Assembly (NCBI GenBank): GCA_031265015.1
Contig: JAISDG010000103.1
Location: 1 to 12,651 of the forward strand
Source: Spirochaetaceae bacterium
GTDB taxonomy: Bacteria > Spirochaetota > Spirochaetia > Treponematales > Breznakiellaceae
DNA: 12,651 nucleotides
Reading direction: 5' to 3'
The notes under the pieces were generated by a model. That model was not told where the DNA came from, did no database searches, and was given only the letters and a program-made list of their open reading frames with translations. Shown piece after piece: positions 1 through 6,055 of the stretch. How positions within the stretch are numbered: position 1 is the stretch's first letter; every line of letters starts with the position of its first letter. The position numbers and the translations under genes were made by a program.

Positions 1-773
1 GCCCGGTCCTGGGGAGCGTACCGGTAGTAGCCGCTCATGAGCCAGGCCTTGCCGGCAATTTGGGTGGAATGGCGGCGGGTAAAAAACGATTTATAATCGA
101 TGATCCGGCCTACAAAACCGGCAAGGCCGAAAATCGATGATTCTTCCATGGAGGCGATCCATGGAGGCGCCGCCCTTTCCGCAGTCCCGGCAATAACTTC
201 ATCCTTAAGGGAACAGATCATGGGCCAGTCCAGGATATCCAGCATTGCTTCGGCGGCTTTTGTTCCGTACCGGGTCCCGGTATTTTCCGCAACCAGGGCC
301 CTGACAAACGAAAGACCCTCCGGTTCCAGCCGCTGTAAATGATGGGTCACATCCAAGGAATCGGCAATGGAAATCAGCTCCGCTCCCAGGGGTATCTGGC
401 CGCTCCGTTTTCCGAAGGGGCCCGAACCGTCGGCCCATTCATGGTGGTACAGGATAAAATCCTTTACATCGGCCCTGAAGTGAAGCTCATCCATGTTCTG
501 CTGGCCGTACTCGCAGTGCTTTTTCATCGCCGGGTCGTGGTAATTGCCCATCCGTTCGGCAAAAATATATTCGGTAAGGGCGTTGTCATGGAGCAGGGCG
601 GAAACCGCCAGTCCCGAGACTTCCGCGTCGTCCATCCCAAGGGCTTTTCCCATGGCCCCGCAGAGAACGGAAATGCGCTTGCCATGATTGGTACTGGCGC
701 CCAGCAGTTCGCCTTCCACAATATCCAGGGCCGTTCCCACCGCCCGGATAAGACTGTCCATCCGTATGGTCAT
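1..773 (-). CDS. HD-GYP-like phosphohydrolase, degenerate, C-terminus beyond window
   Basis: Partial gene; the first 257 residues are visible and the frame runs open off the left edge. The N-terminal part reads as an HD-GYP domain, the family that hydrolyses cyclic di-GMP: H30, H62-D63, H88 in a KHCEYG segment, H110-H111-E112 in HHEWADGSGPFG, and D138 in IADSLD. The signature is degenerate: the usual HDIGK is HDNAL and the GYP triplet is GPF, so catalytic activity is uncertain. From about residue 230, FFTRRHSTQIAGKAWLM looks like the start of a second HD domain, giving a tandem architecture. No transmembrane segment is visible. ATG at 773 is chosen because GGAAGG lies 6 nt upstream; ATG at 761 is an alternative. 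It is the last gene of the leftward operon seen here, 42 nt after the D-lyxose isomerase stop. A signalling role is likely; the substrate is not established. Confidence 0.75.
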   Translation of the reverse strand, partial: MTIRMDSLIRAVGTALDIVEGELLGASTNHGKRISVLCGAMGKALGMDDAEVSGLAVSALLHDNALTEYIFAERMGNYHDPAMKKHCEYGQQNMDELHFRADVKDFILYHHEWADGSGPFGKRSGQIPLGAELISIADSLDVTHHLQRLEPEGLSFVRALVAENTGTRYGTKAAEAMLDILDWPMICSLKDEVIAGTAERAAPPWIASMEESSIFGLAGFVGRIIDYKSFFTRRHSTQIAGKAWLMSGYYRYAPQDR

Positions 774-815
774 AGGTTTCCTTCCGCGTTCCCGGCGGGG
801 GCTGTCCCGTCCGGC

Positions 816-1499
816 CTATGAACGGTAGCTGCCATAATCCCCCACCAGGAGATGAAGGGGCCTTTCGTCTTCCTCAATGCCGGGGAAGCGCCCCCGTTCT
901 TCCAGAAAAAAATTATCCGTGTGGTCGTCGTTGACCATGGACACTTCTCCTAAAAGCAGGGTTGCGTCGTCGCACCAGAACTGGTGAAACACCCCCTGAA
1001 GAAGGGTAATGCTTTCTCCCGGTTCCAGGCTTATCACGGTTCCCGCCGGAACCGTATAATTCCGGCCGTCCACCGACAGGGGGACCGGGGATTTTTCATC
1101 CAGCGTCCGGGGTCCCAAAGAACGGTACAGCTTGATGTTGAGCTTTCCCCTGCCGCCCCGGTTGATGATGTCTTCCATCTTTGCCTGGTGATAGTGGTAG
1201 GGGGTAATTTGGCCCGGCGCTACGATAAGGAGCTTTTCCGCGTAGGGTTTTGCGTAGGCCGCATTATGAAGATTGCCGTTGCGGATGGTAAAAAGAAAAA
1301 GGCCGATCCTGCCGTAATCGCCGCTCCCAAAATCCGTCAGATCCCAGCCCAGCTGGTTATCCCGAATCTCGTCGTATTCCGCCCCGCTGTTTTTCCAGTC
1401 TTCCGGACTCCAGTACGCAAAGGGAGGAAGGGCAAACCGCATTTCGGCAATAAATTCCTTTGCTTCCCGGATCCGCTCATTAATAACCGAACGTTTCAT
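816..1499 (-). CDS. D-lyxose isomerase (cupin, EC 5.3.1.15 type)
   Basis: A 227-residue single-cupin sugar isomerase of the D-lyxose ketol-isomerase family, which interconverts D-lyxose with D-xylulose and often D-mannose with D-fructose in the cytoplasm. Expected Mn-ligand residues are present: H102 and H104 in PYHYHQAKMED, E109, and H172 in GVFHQFW. The spacing agrees with the characterised enterobacterial enzyme as I remember it. Full family length. The start is ATG at 1499, preceded by a strong GGAGG on the minus strand; an in-frame TTG at 1604 overlapping the upstream stop would add 35 unconserved-looking residues and has no such ribosome site. It lies 101 nt downstream of the DUF115 gene, so it may be cotranscribed or have its own start. 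Substrate preference (lyxose or mannose) cannot be read from the sequence. Confidence 0.88.
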   Translation of the reverse strand: MKRSVINERIREAKEFIAEMRFALPPFAYWSPEDWKNSGAEYDEIRDNQLGWDLTDFGSGDYGRIGLFLFTIRNGNLHNAAYAKPYAEKLLIVAPGQITPYHYHQAKMEDIINRGGRGKLNIKLYRSLGPRTLDEKSPVPLSVDGRNYTVPAGTVISLEPGESITLLQGVFHQFWCDDATLLLGEVSMVNDDHTDNFFLEERGRFPGIEEDERPLHLLVGDYGSYRS

Positions 1500-1572
1500 T
1501 GTATGCCTCCTGAACTTATATTCCGTGAGCCGCTGCAAAGCAACCGTTTTTGCAAAAAAGGCCCTTATTAAA

Positions 1573-1587
1573 GAAGTTTCCAACTTC
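1573..1587 (-). other. small hairpin between DUF115 gene and D-lyxose isomerase gene
   Basis: A perfect 6-bp inverted repeat, GAAGTT/AACTTC, with a 3-nt loop, followed on the minus strand by TTTAAT. It sits in the 101-nt gap just after the DUF115 stop. It may be a weak or partial terminator or a processing site separating expression of the two genes; the T tract is too short for a confident terminator call. Confidence 0.3.
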
Positions 1588-1600
1588 CGGTATGGATATG

Positions 1601-3340
1601 TCAATCATACGCGTACCCGGGTTCCGTTTTTTCGCGGATCCGCCGCCATAAGCTGATAAAGGGATCGATTTCCGCCCGTACCCGCTTGAGAAAGGCGATG
1701 TCCGTTCCCGGCGGCCGCCTGCCTTCGGCGCCGGCACAGTCGGGGAAGTGGGCCCAGAGGTAATCGGCATTATCCAGCAGGGTTTCAAGCCCCGCCCGGG
1801 CCGGCTCCTTCCCGGTCAGTACGGCCCGCAGTTCTTCCAGCAGGGCACTTTCGCCGTCAATAAAGGCCCTTAACCGCTCCGTTATGGTTCCCGCCGGTCC
1901 GTCCGAATTTTCCGGTCCCCCCGGGCTGTTTTCCGGACCTTCCGGGTCCGGGCCTTCAGCCAGCAGTCCGGCGGCGTCCTCCACCGTAAGGGTAGCAAGC
2001 CCCAGGGATAAGCCGCTTCCTTCAATGTCCCTGACCCGCGGGTCCGCGGAAAATTCCCGCTCAAACAGGTCCCGGTAGGTCCGCATGGCGGGATCGCTTT
2101 TAACGGGAATGCCGGATTTTGAAACCGTGTTGAACACTCCCTGACGGATCAGGGCGGGATTAAAAAGGCCGGTAAAGCGGTTCTGCGCCGCCAGCATCGC
2201 CAGATGGGCGGGGCTGGACCGGGCATGGGTATGATCGGGGGTAAATGAAAAATCGATTCCCGCGGTAATGACCGGACCGGAGCTTAAACGCCGGGCCAGC
2301 TCCACCGCGGTGAGCCCCACCGAACCCAGGGGGGGCAGGACCGGGGGAAGCAGATCCGCCGCCCGCAAGCGTCCGAAGATCCGCAGCCTTGTCCAGGGGG
2401 TGAAAAAAAAGAAAACCGGCCCCCCTAGAATTTCCGCCGTGGAGGGGTAGGCCGACAGGTCCAGAGCCGCGGGAAAACGGCTGTCCCGCAGGCCGATAAA
2501 ATCCCGCTGGTTCCAGAACTGGCTTTCCAGGATCACCGTCAAATCGGGAACCACCTGCCGTTCCCGCAAAACGGAAAGGCAGGTATCCACGCAGACCAGC
2601 GCAAAACGGCCCCGCCGGTCCCCTTCAAAAAGGCCCCTGCGCCGCAGCCCTTCCAGCGCCATATCCAGGGAAGGGCCGGCTCCCGTGACCAGGACAGGCC
2701 GGGAACCGAATGACAGGGGCCGGGAACGGTGGAGCAGCGCCAGATTACGAAGGGCATTACCGATAAAACGGCGGCCCAGCCTGACCAGGGTCATGGCGTT
2801 TCCCCATTCCAGGGCTATGTCTTTCTGAAGGGATGCCGCCAGCCTTTCATAAACGGAACCGTTCAGCTGCCATCCCCCGGAGAGCCGGACCACCTGGAGC
2901 CGCCGGAAAACCCGGGCCCCCCATTTTTTCCGTACAAAGCCGCAGAGTTCCGCGCTGCCGGTAATACCGGTAAGGGCAAACCGGGGATGGGAAAGAAGCT
3001 TTTCATCTATCGATGATTGGGCCAGGTTCAGCAGGGCGGCTTCGGTTTCCACGCAGAGGACCGCCGAATCGCCGCTGGACCGGGAAAGGAGGACGTCCAG
3101 CCCGTAACCCAGGAGGGGCGAAGGGCAAAAATACAAGGTACGGTCCGGCTTGAGGGCTTCCGCCGCGGCCCGTTCGGCCCGGGCAGCGGGATCCCCGGCG
3201 GAAAGAAGGGTTTTGTTTTTGTACGTGACGGAACAGCCCCGGCGGGCCGGTTTTATTTCCGGAATACCCTCCGGCGGAACGGTACCCGCCGGCCCTCCGG
3301 CGGAACAAACCGGAGAAAATCTCCGGGAGTCCTCATTCAT
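1601..3340 (-). CDS. DUF115 / MptE-like family protein
   Basis: A 579-residue protein with a central DUF115 (6-hydroxymethylpterin diphosphokinase MptE-like) domain at about residues 195-370. Recognisable blocks are RPVLVTGAGPSLD (214-226), VCVDTCLSVL (249-258), VPDLTVILE (264-272) and VITAGIDFSFTPDHTHA (357-373). Members include archaeal MptE and the bacterial flagellar-associated Maf/MAF_flag10 proteins implicated in glycosylating flagellins or surface structures; which role applies here is unknown. No signal peptide or membrane helix is obvious. Residues 461-484 are a Gly/Pro/Glu-rich low-complexity linker with repeated GPENS units, separating the core from a helical C-terminus. The start at 3340 is the first ATG, with only a weak upstream ribosome site; family-like sequence begins near YKNKTLLSA (residue 40), so the N-terminus could be shorter. 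The gap to the upstream foldase gene is 12 nt, so they are almost certainly cotranscribed. Confidence 0.75.
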   Translation of the reverse strand: MNEDSRRFSPVCSAGGPAGTVPPEGIPEIKPARRGCSVTYKNKTLLSAGDPAARAERAAAEALKPDRTLYFCPSPLLGYGLDVLLSRSSGDSAVLCVETEAALLNLAQSSIDEKLLSHPRFALTGITGSAELCGFVRKKWGARVFRRLQVVRLSGGWQLNGSVYERLAASLQKDIALEWGNAMTLVRLGRRFIGNALRNLALLHRSRPLSFGSRPVLVTGAGPSLDMALEGLRRRGLFEGDRRGRFALVCVDTCLSVLRERQVVPDLTVILESQFWNQRDFIGLRDSRFPAALDLSAYPSTAEILGGPVFFFFTPWTRLRIFGRLRAADLLPPVLPPLGSVGLTAVELARRLSSGPVITAGIDFSFTPDHTHARSSPAHLAMLAAQNRFTGLFNPALIRQGVFNTVSKSGIPVKSDPAMRTYRDLFEREFSADPRVRDIEGSGLSLGLATLTVEDAAGLLAEGPDPEGPENSPGGPENSDGPAGTITERLRAFIDGESALLEELRAVLTGKEPARAGLETLLDNADYLWAHFPDCAGAEGRRPPGTDIAFLKRVRAEIDPFISLWRRIREKTEPGYAYD

Positions 3341-3352
3341 TGAGATACATCT

Positions 3353-5338
3353 TCATCTGGATGAATCAATGGTTTCCTGATACATGGTCGAAAAAAAGGT
3401 CTGGATGAAGTTATCTTCAAATTTGGGACTGGCGGCAAAGCTGTAATTTAAATCCGCATCCAGGGCATTGTACATCATCCACCCCGTGCCGTACCACTCC
3501 GCCATCGAATTTTGGGTCGCCTCATCCGCGGGAGTTTCCCCGGTAACGGTTAGAACCACAATGGAAGTCCCCAGGGTAAAGGGAGTGGAAGGGGTATTAA
3601 GGGAAAGAGAAAAGGCAATGCGCCAGAAATTATCGCTGGAAACCGCCTGTTCAACTTCGGCGTTTCCCTGTACGGCAAGGGACCGAAACAGCCCCACATT
3701 TCCGTAATTGAGGCTTACCGGTCCCAGCTCCAGGAACAGGAACCGGATGCCGGCGGAATCACCGGGAACAAGGACGGATTTGGAAAATGCCGGATTCGTC
3801 ATGTAGTTCCGGATTTTATCTTTATTTTCGTCCAGGGACAGATCCGCGGTAAAGGGAGTTTCTTCGGCCCTGAAAAAAGCCCAGCCGCCGGAAACCTGTA
3901 CCACGGGACTTAGTTCCCCCTGCCTTAAGGACAGCAGCGTATTCCGGTCCGTTTCTTCAACAACCACGGAGGACAGTTCATAGACCATGCGCCGGCCCAT
4001 ATCGCCGCCCTGACCGCGGTCCTCGTCAATGGAGTTTTCCGCCGCGGCCGCAAAAGAAATTCCGTTCCGCTGCACCTCGCTCCTGAGCTGTTCGGCCGCG
4101 TCTTTTTCCGCCAGCGTGATCCGTGAAAGACGGAAGATTCTGAACAAAGCGGGATCCGCCGCCGTAACGAGGCTTTCCAGATAGGCGGACAGGGACAGGT
4201 TTTGAGAGAGAGCCTGGGCGCTCAGCGTCTCCACTCTGGCAAGCAGCCAGTTTTCGATCCGCCCCCCTTCAAAGCGGTTCATGTACGAACGGATCTTTTC
4301 CAGATTTTCCGGTATGGTCAGGTCCGGCGCATAGGGAGTTTCTTCGGCCCTGAAAAAAGCCCAGCTGTTGTCGGGGGCCTTCACAACGGAACTGAGCTCC
4401 CCCGGCTTGAGGGCAAAGAGAACTTCCCTGTCCGATTCTTCGGCCAGTTCGGTAAACACTTCATAGGCCATCCGCAGGCCCATGTCGCCCCCCCGGTCTT
4501 TGTAAACATCGGCGGACTGGTTCCTCGCGGCGTCCTCAAAGGTAAAGCGTCCGCCCTTGACCGAATCAAGAAGCTGCCGGGCTTCCCTTTCGGCGGCCAG
4601 GGTTATTTTGGACAGGTGAACGGTTTTAAAGAGATCGGGATTCGCGGAGGCAAAGGAGGCCAGCTCCGAATCGGGATAGGAAGACCGGGAAAAGGAAACC
4701 AGATCAAAGGACCGCTCGGGGAAAGCCATATTGCCGATAAAAGCTTTTTCAGCGGAAGAAACCCTTAGCCCCGCCACATCGTTAACGTACTTTCCGGTAA
4801 TGTAGTTTTCTTCCGTCGTACGCCAGATGGCAAGCCGTTCGTTCCTGTTAACCCGGTTGTACTTTGTAGAGGAAAAACGGCCGTCTTCCTGAAAATTCGG
4901 AAGTTCCGCCACCCGGCGGTCAATTTCTTTGGGGGGCGCCCGGTACCCGGCGGTTTTCATTTCATCCAGCATACCTGTCTGGATTACGGTTCTGATAAAG
5001 GCCTGATACCAAAGATTAAAGGCATTGTTTGAATCAGCGGAATAACCGCTTTGCGGCTGGAACTGCTCTGCCGCGGCCGCTTCCTGCAGGGCCCTGTAGA
5101 AATAATTGCCATACATATACGAAATGGGCGTTCCGTTGTAATAGCCGAAAACCCGGCTCTGGTCCTGCCCCTCGCCGCCGACATTCGGAACCGCGGGCAC
5201 AAACACAAAGGCCACAACAACGATGAGCAGGACCAGGATAGTCCCGCCGAAAAGGAAAGGATGGGTTTTTAAACGGTAAAATACCCCGGAAAGCCCCGAC
5301 TCTTCTTCAGCTTTGGGCTTTTTTGTCTTGGAAGCCAT
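3353..5338 (-). CDS. SurA/PpiD-like peptidyl-prolyl isomerase, tandem parvulin-like domains
   Basis: A 661-residue membrane-anchored chaperone-type protein. A short Lys-rich cytoplasmic N-terminus is followed by one transmembrane helix (about residues 28-48), a SurA-N/PpiD-like helical region (about 60-235), and two parvulin-like (PPIC/rotamase) repeats at about 240-335 and 402-495. The repeats share LSxITLA, GGDMGxRMxYE, GELSxVV and WAFFRAEETP blocks 160 residues apart. The rest, to 661, is unassigned. The topology puts the bulk in the periplasm, where such proteins assist folding of exported or outer-membrane proteins. Start ATG 5338 has AGAGGG 6 nt upstream. It is the first gene of the leftward operon, with a promoter at 5369-5397. 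Whether the repeats retain isomerase activity is not visible. I give no gene symbol because SurA, PpiD and PrsA types cannot be separated here. Confidence 0.82.
   Translation of the reverse strand: MASKTKKPKAEEESGLSGVFYRLKTHPFLFGGTILVLLIVVVAFVFVPAVPNVGGEGQDQSRVFGYYNGTPISYMYGNYFYRALQEAAAAEQFQPQSGYSADSNNAFNLWYQAFIRTVIQTGMLDEMKTAGYRAPPKEIDRRVAELPNFQEDGRFSSTKYNRVNRNERLAIWRTTEENYITGKYVNDVAGLRVSSAEKAFIGNMAFPERSFDLVSFSRSSYPDSELASFASANPDLFKTVHLSKITLAAEREARQLLDSVKGGRFTFEDAARNQSADVYKDRGGDMGLRMAYEVFTELAEESDREVLFALKPGELSSVVKAPDNSWAFFRAEETPYAPDLTIPENLEKIRSYMNRFEGGRIENWLLARVETLSAQALSQNLSLSAYLESLVTAADPALFRIFRLSRITLAEKDAAEQLRSEVQRNGISFAAAAENSIDEDRGQGGDMGRRMVYELSSVVVEETDRNTLLSLRQGELSPVVQVSGGWAFFRAEETPFTADLSLDENKDKIRNYMTNPAFSKSVLVPGDSAGIRFLFLELGPVSLNYGNVGLFRSLAVQGNAEVEQAVSSDNFWRIAFSLSLNTPSTPFTLGTSIVVLTVTGETPADEATQNSMAEWYGTGWMMYNALDADLNYSFAASPKFEDNFIQTFFSTMYQETIDSSR
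3853..3885. repeat. 33-bp exact direct repeat, copy 1 (second parvulin repeat)
   Basis: Identical in all 33 bases to 4333-4365, exactly 480 bp away. It encodes the WAFFRAEETP segment of the second parvulin-like domain. Confidence 0.95.
4333..4365. repeat. 33-bp exact direct repeat, copy 2 (first parvulin repeat)
   Basis: Identical to 3853-3885. It encodes WAFFRAEETP in the first parvulin-like domain; flanking bases diverge immediately outside the 33 bp. Confidence 0.95.
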
Positions 5339-5368
5339 GAATACCCTCTCTGTTCAAGCGTGGGGAAA

Positions 5369-5397
5369 GTATACCTGAAAAAAGGCGGGGATGTCTA
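5369..5397 (-). promoter_or_regulatory. sigma70-type promoter of the leftward operon
   Basis: On the minus strand, TAGACA (5392-5397) and TATACT (5369-5374) are separated by 17 nt, each one mismatch from consensus. The predicted start, near 5362, leaves a leader of about 24 nt before the foldase ATG that contains its AGAGGG ribosome site. Confidence 0.7.
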
Positions 5398-5403
5398 TGG
5401 GCC

Positions 5404-5445
5404 TTGACACGGTTATATACCAACCTTTATGGTAACTGGTATACT
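5404..5445 (+). promoter_or_regulatory. promoter region of the tRNA, with inverted repeat
   Basis: Two overlapping possibilities are visible. A consensus TTGACA (5404-5409) is followed after 18 nt by TATGGT (5428-5433). An extended -10 box, TGGTATACT (5437-5445), would start transcription near 5452, 14 nt before the mature tRNA. The 7-bp inverted repeat TATACCA (5416-5422) / TGGTATA (5437-5443) overlaps these elements and could be an operator or chance. Confidence 0.55.
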
Positions 5446-5465
5446 GTTAACCACAGCATAAAACC

Positions 5466-5539
5466 GGGCCCATAGCTCAGTTGGTTAGAGCTGCGGACTC
5501 ATAATCCGTAGGTCCCTGGTTCAAGTCCAGGTGGGCCCA
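5466..5539 (+). tRNA. tRNA with CAT anticodon, probably tRNA-Ile2 (lysidine type)
   Basis: A complete cloverleaf: acceptor GGGCCCA/TGGGCCC (5466-5472/5532-5538), D stem GCTC/GAGC (5475-5478/5488-5491), anticodon stem GCGGA/TCCGT (5493-5497/5505-5509, one G-T pair) with loop CTCATAA and anticodon CAT at 5500-5502, and T arm CCTGG-TTCAAGT-CCAGG (5515-5531). The discriminator is A5539 and the 3' CCA is not encoded, so nucleotidyltransferase must add it. A CAT anticodon can mean initiator Met, elongator Met or Ile2. The fully paired first acceptor base pair argues against an initiator. The body, especially the CTGGTTCAAGTCCAG T arm and GGACTCATAATCC, resembles E. coli tRNA-Ile2 more than its elongator tRNA-Met, so Ile2 modified by TilS is favoured but not proven. 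Confidence 0.95.
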
Positions 5540-5562
5540 ACCGTAATTTTTTTTCGGTTTTT
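5539..5562 (+). terminator. possible weak terminator after the tRNA
   Basis: AACCG (5539-5543) can pair with CGGTT (5555-5559) around an 11-nt loop containing eight T residues, and more T residues follow to 5562. The stem is short and begins in the tRNA discriminator base, so termination is doubtful. Read-through into the downstream small gene is possible. Confidence 0.3.
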
Positions 5563-5563
5563 A

Positions 5564-5652
5564 GGATCGATTAAAACCGGAATAAGCTTTATCCGGAAGC
5601 GTTTTCCACGATCCAAAGGCCATTAAGATACCCGGCCGTTTTGCCGTTAATG
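5564..5652 (+). other. two consecutive nested hairpins in the gap before the DUF1508 gene
   Basis: First structure: GGATCG (5564-5569) pairs with CGATCC (5609-5614), AAAAC (5573-5577) with GTTTT (5601-5605), and inside them CGGA (5578-5581) with TCCG (5592-5595). Second structure: CATTAA (5621-5626) pairs with TTAATG (5647-5652), stacked on CGGC/GCCG (5633-5636/5643-5646). The ribosome site AGGAGGG (5676-5682) follows 23 nt later. The pairing is directly visible; a function such as a structured 5' leader or small RNA is inference. Nothing else is recognised in the 147-nt gap. Confidence 0.4.
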
Positions 5653-5686
5653 AAGGTGATGAAGAAAAAATTGTTAGGAGGGCCCA

Positions 5687-5956
5687 ATGGCTGCAAAATT
5701 TGTTGTGTACTTTGACAGGTCAAAAAAGTTCCGTTTCCGGCTTTTAGCCAGCAACGGAGGAATTATCGCTTCCGGCGAGGCGTACGAATCCAAGGCTGCC
5801 TGCCTTAACGGCATTAAGTCTATCCAGAAGAATGCCCCCGGCGCGGCAGTCGTGGATGAAACCGTCAAAAAAGAAGAGAAAACGCCCGCCAAAAAGCCTG
5901 CGGCAAAAAAGGCCGCGGCCGGAAAAACGCCGAAGAAACCCCTGCTCAAGAAATAA
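5687..5956 (+). CDS. DUF1508 (YegP-like) protein with Lys/Ala-rich tail
   Basis: An 89-residue protein. Residues about 3-50 form a DUF1508/YegP-type small beta-alpha domain, with the characteristic KFxxYFDxSKKFRFRLLASNG start, GEAYESKAACxNGI and IKSIQKNAP. Residues 60-89 are a highly basic tail with 12 lysines in 30 residues plus Ala and Pro, resembling histone-H1-like or nucleic-acid-binding tails. The DUF1508 domain has no firmly assigned biochemical role; the tail suggests, but does not prove, DNA or RNA association. Start ATG 5687 has a strong AGGAGGG 4 nt upstream. The gene is monocistronic by appearance: it follows a structured gap after the tRNA and is closed by a strong terminator 8 nt after its stop. 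Confidence 0.85.
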   Translation: MAAKFVVYFDRSKKFRFRLLASNGGIIASGEAYESKAACLNGIKSIQKNAPGAAVVDETVKKEEKTPAKKPAAKKAAAGKTPKKPLLKK

Positions 5957-5962
5957 CCGGGT

Positions 5963-5987
5963 AAAAACCCCGCCCCGGCGGGGTTTT
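5963..5987 (+). terminator. rho-independent terminator after the DUF1508 gene
   Basis: AAAACCCCGC pairs perfectly with GCGGGGTTTT around a 4-nt CCCG-type loop, with an A tract on one side and a T tract on the other. It could act in both directions and isolates the NAD-salvage genes from the upstream unit. Confidence 0.85.
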
Positions 5988-6019
5988 CGGTTCAGCCTTC
6001 AAAAGATTCCCGGCGGATC

Positions 6020-6048
6020 TTGCATGATGTTTTCAATCGGGGTAAAAT
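6020..6048 (+). promoter_or_regulatory. promoter of pncA, giving a probably leaderless mRNA
   Basis: TTGCAT (6020-6025) and TAAAAT (6043-6048) are separated by 17 nt. Seven nt beyond the -10 box lies position 6055/6056, the A of the pncA ATG. There is no ribosome site at normal spacing (the nearest GGGG ends 13 nt before the ATG), so the transcript may begin at the start codon. Confidence 0.6.
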
Positions 6049-6055
6049 ATATTCC

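Noticed and set aside
339..821. 160-codon plus-strand open frame
   Set aside because: Antisense to the HD-GYP gene, without a convincing ribosome site or domain; the minus-strand frame carries the conserved HD residues.
1547..1558. Palindrome TTTTTGCAAAAA upstream of D-lyxose isomerase
   Set aside because: A short A/T-run palindrome with no supporting promoter or second copy; not enough to call an operator.
984..1571. 195-codon plus-strand open frame
   Set aside because: Antisense to the D-lyxose isomerase, whose metal ligands and ribosome site are clear; the translation is low in recognisable features.
1500..1604. N-terminal extension of D-lyxose isomerase from a TTG at 1604
   Set aside because: The ATG at 1499 has a strong GGAGG ribosome site and gives the usual family length; the extension reads as translated intergenic sequence.
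1599..1604. TTGACA on the minus strand as a promoter for D-lyxose isomerase
   Set aside because: No acceptable -10 box at 16-18 nt spacing; it falls across the DUF115 stop codon.
6020..6055. TTG start adding 12 residues to pncA
   Set aside because: The TTG forms part of the predicted -35 box and the extra residues do not look conserved; ATG 6056 fits the family start.
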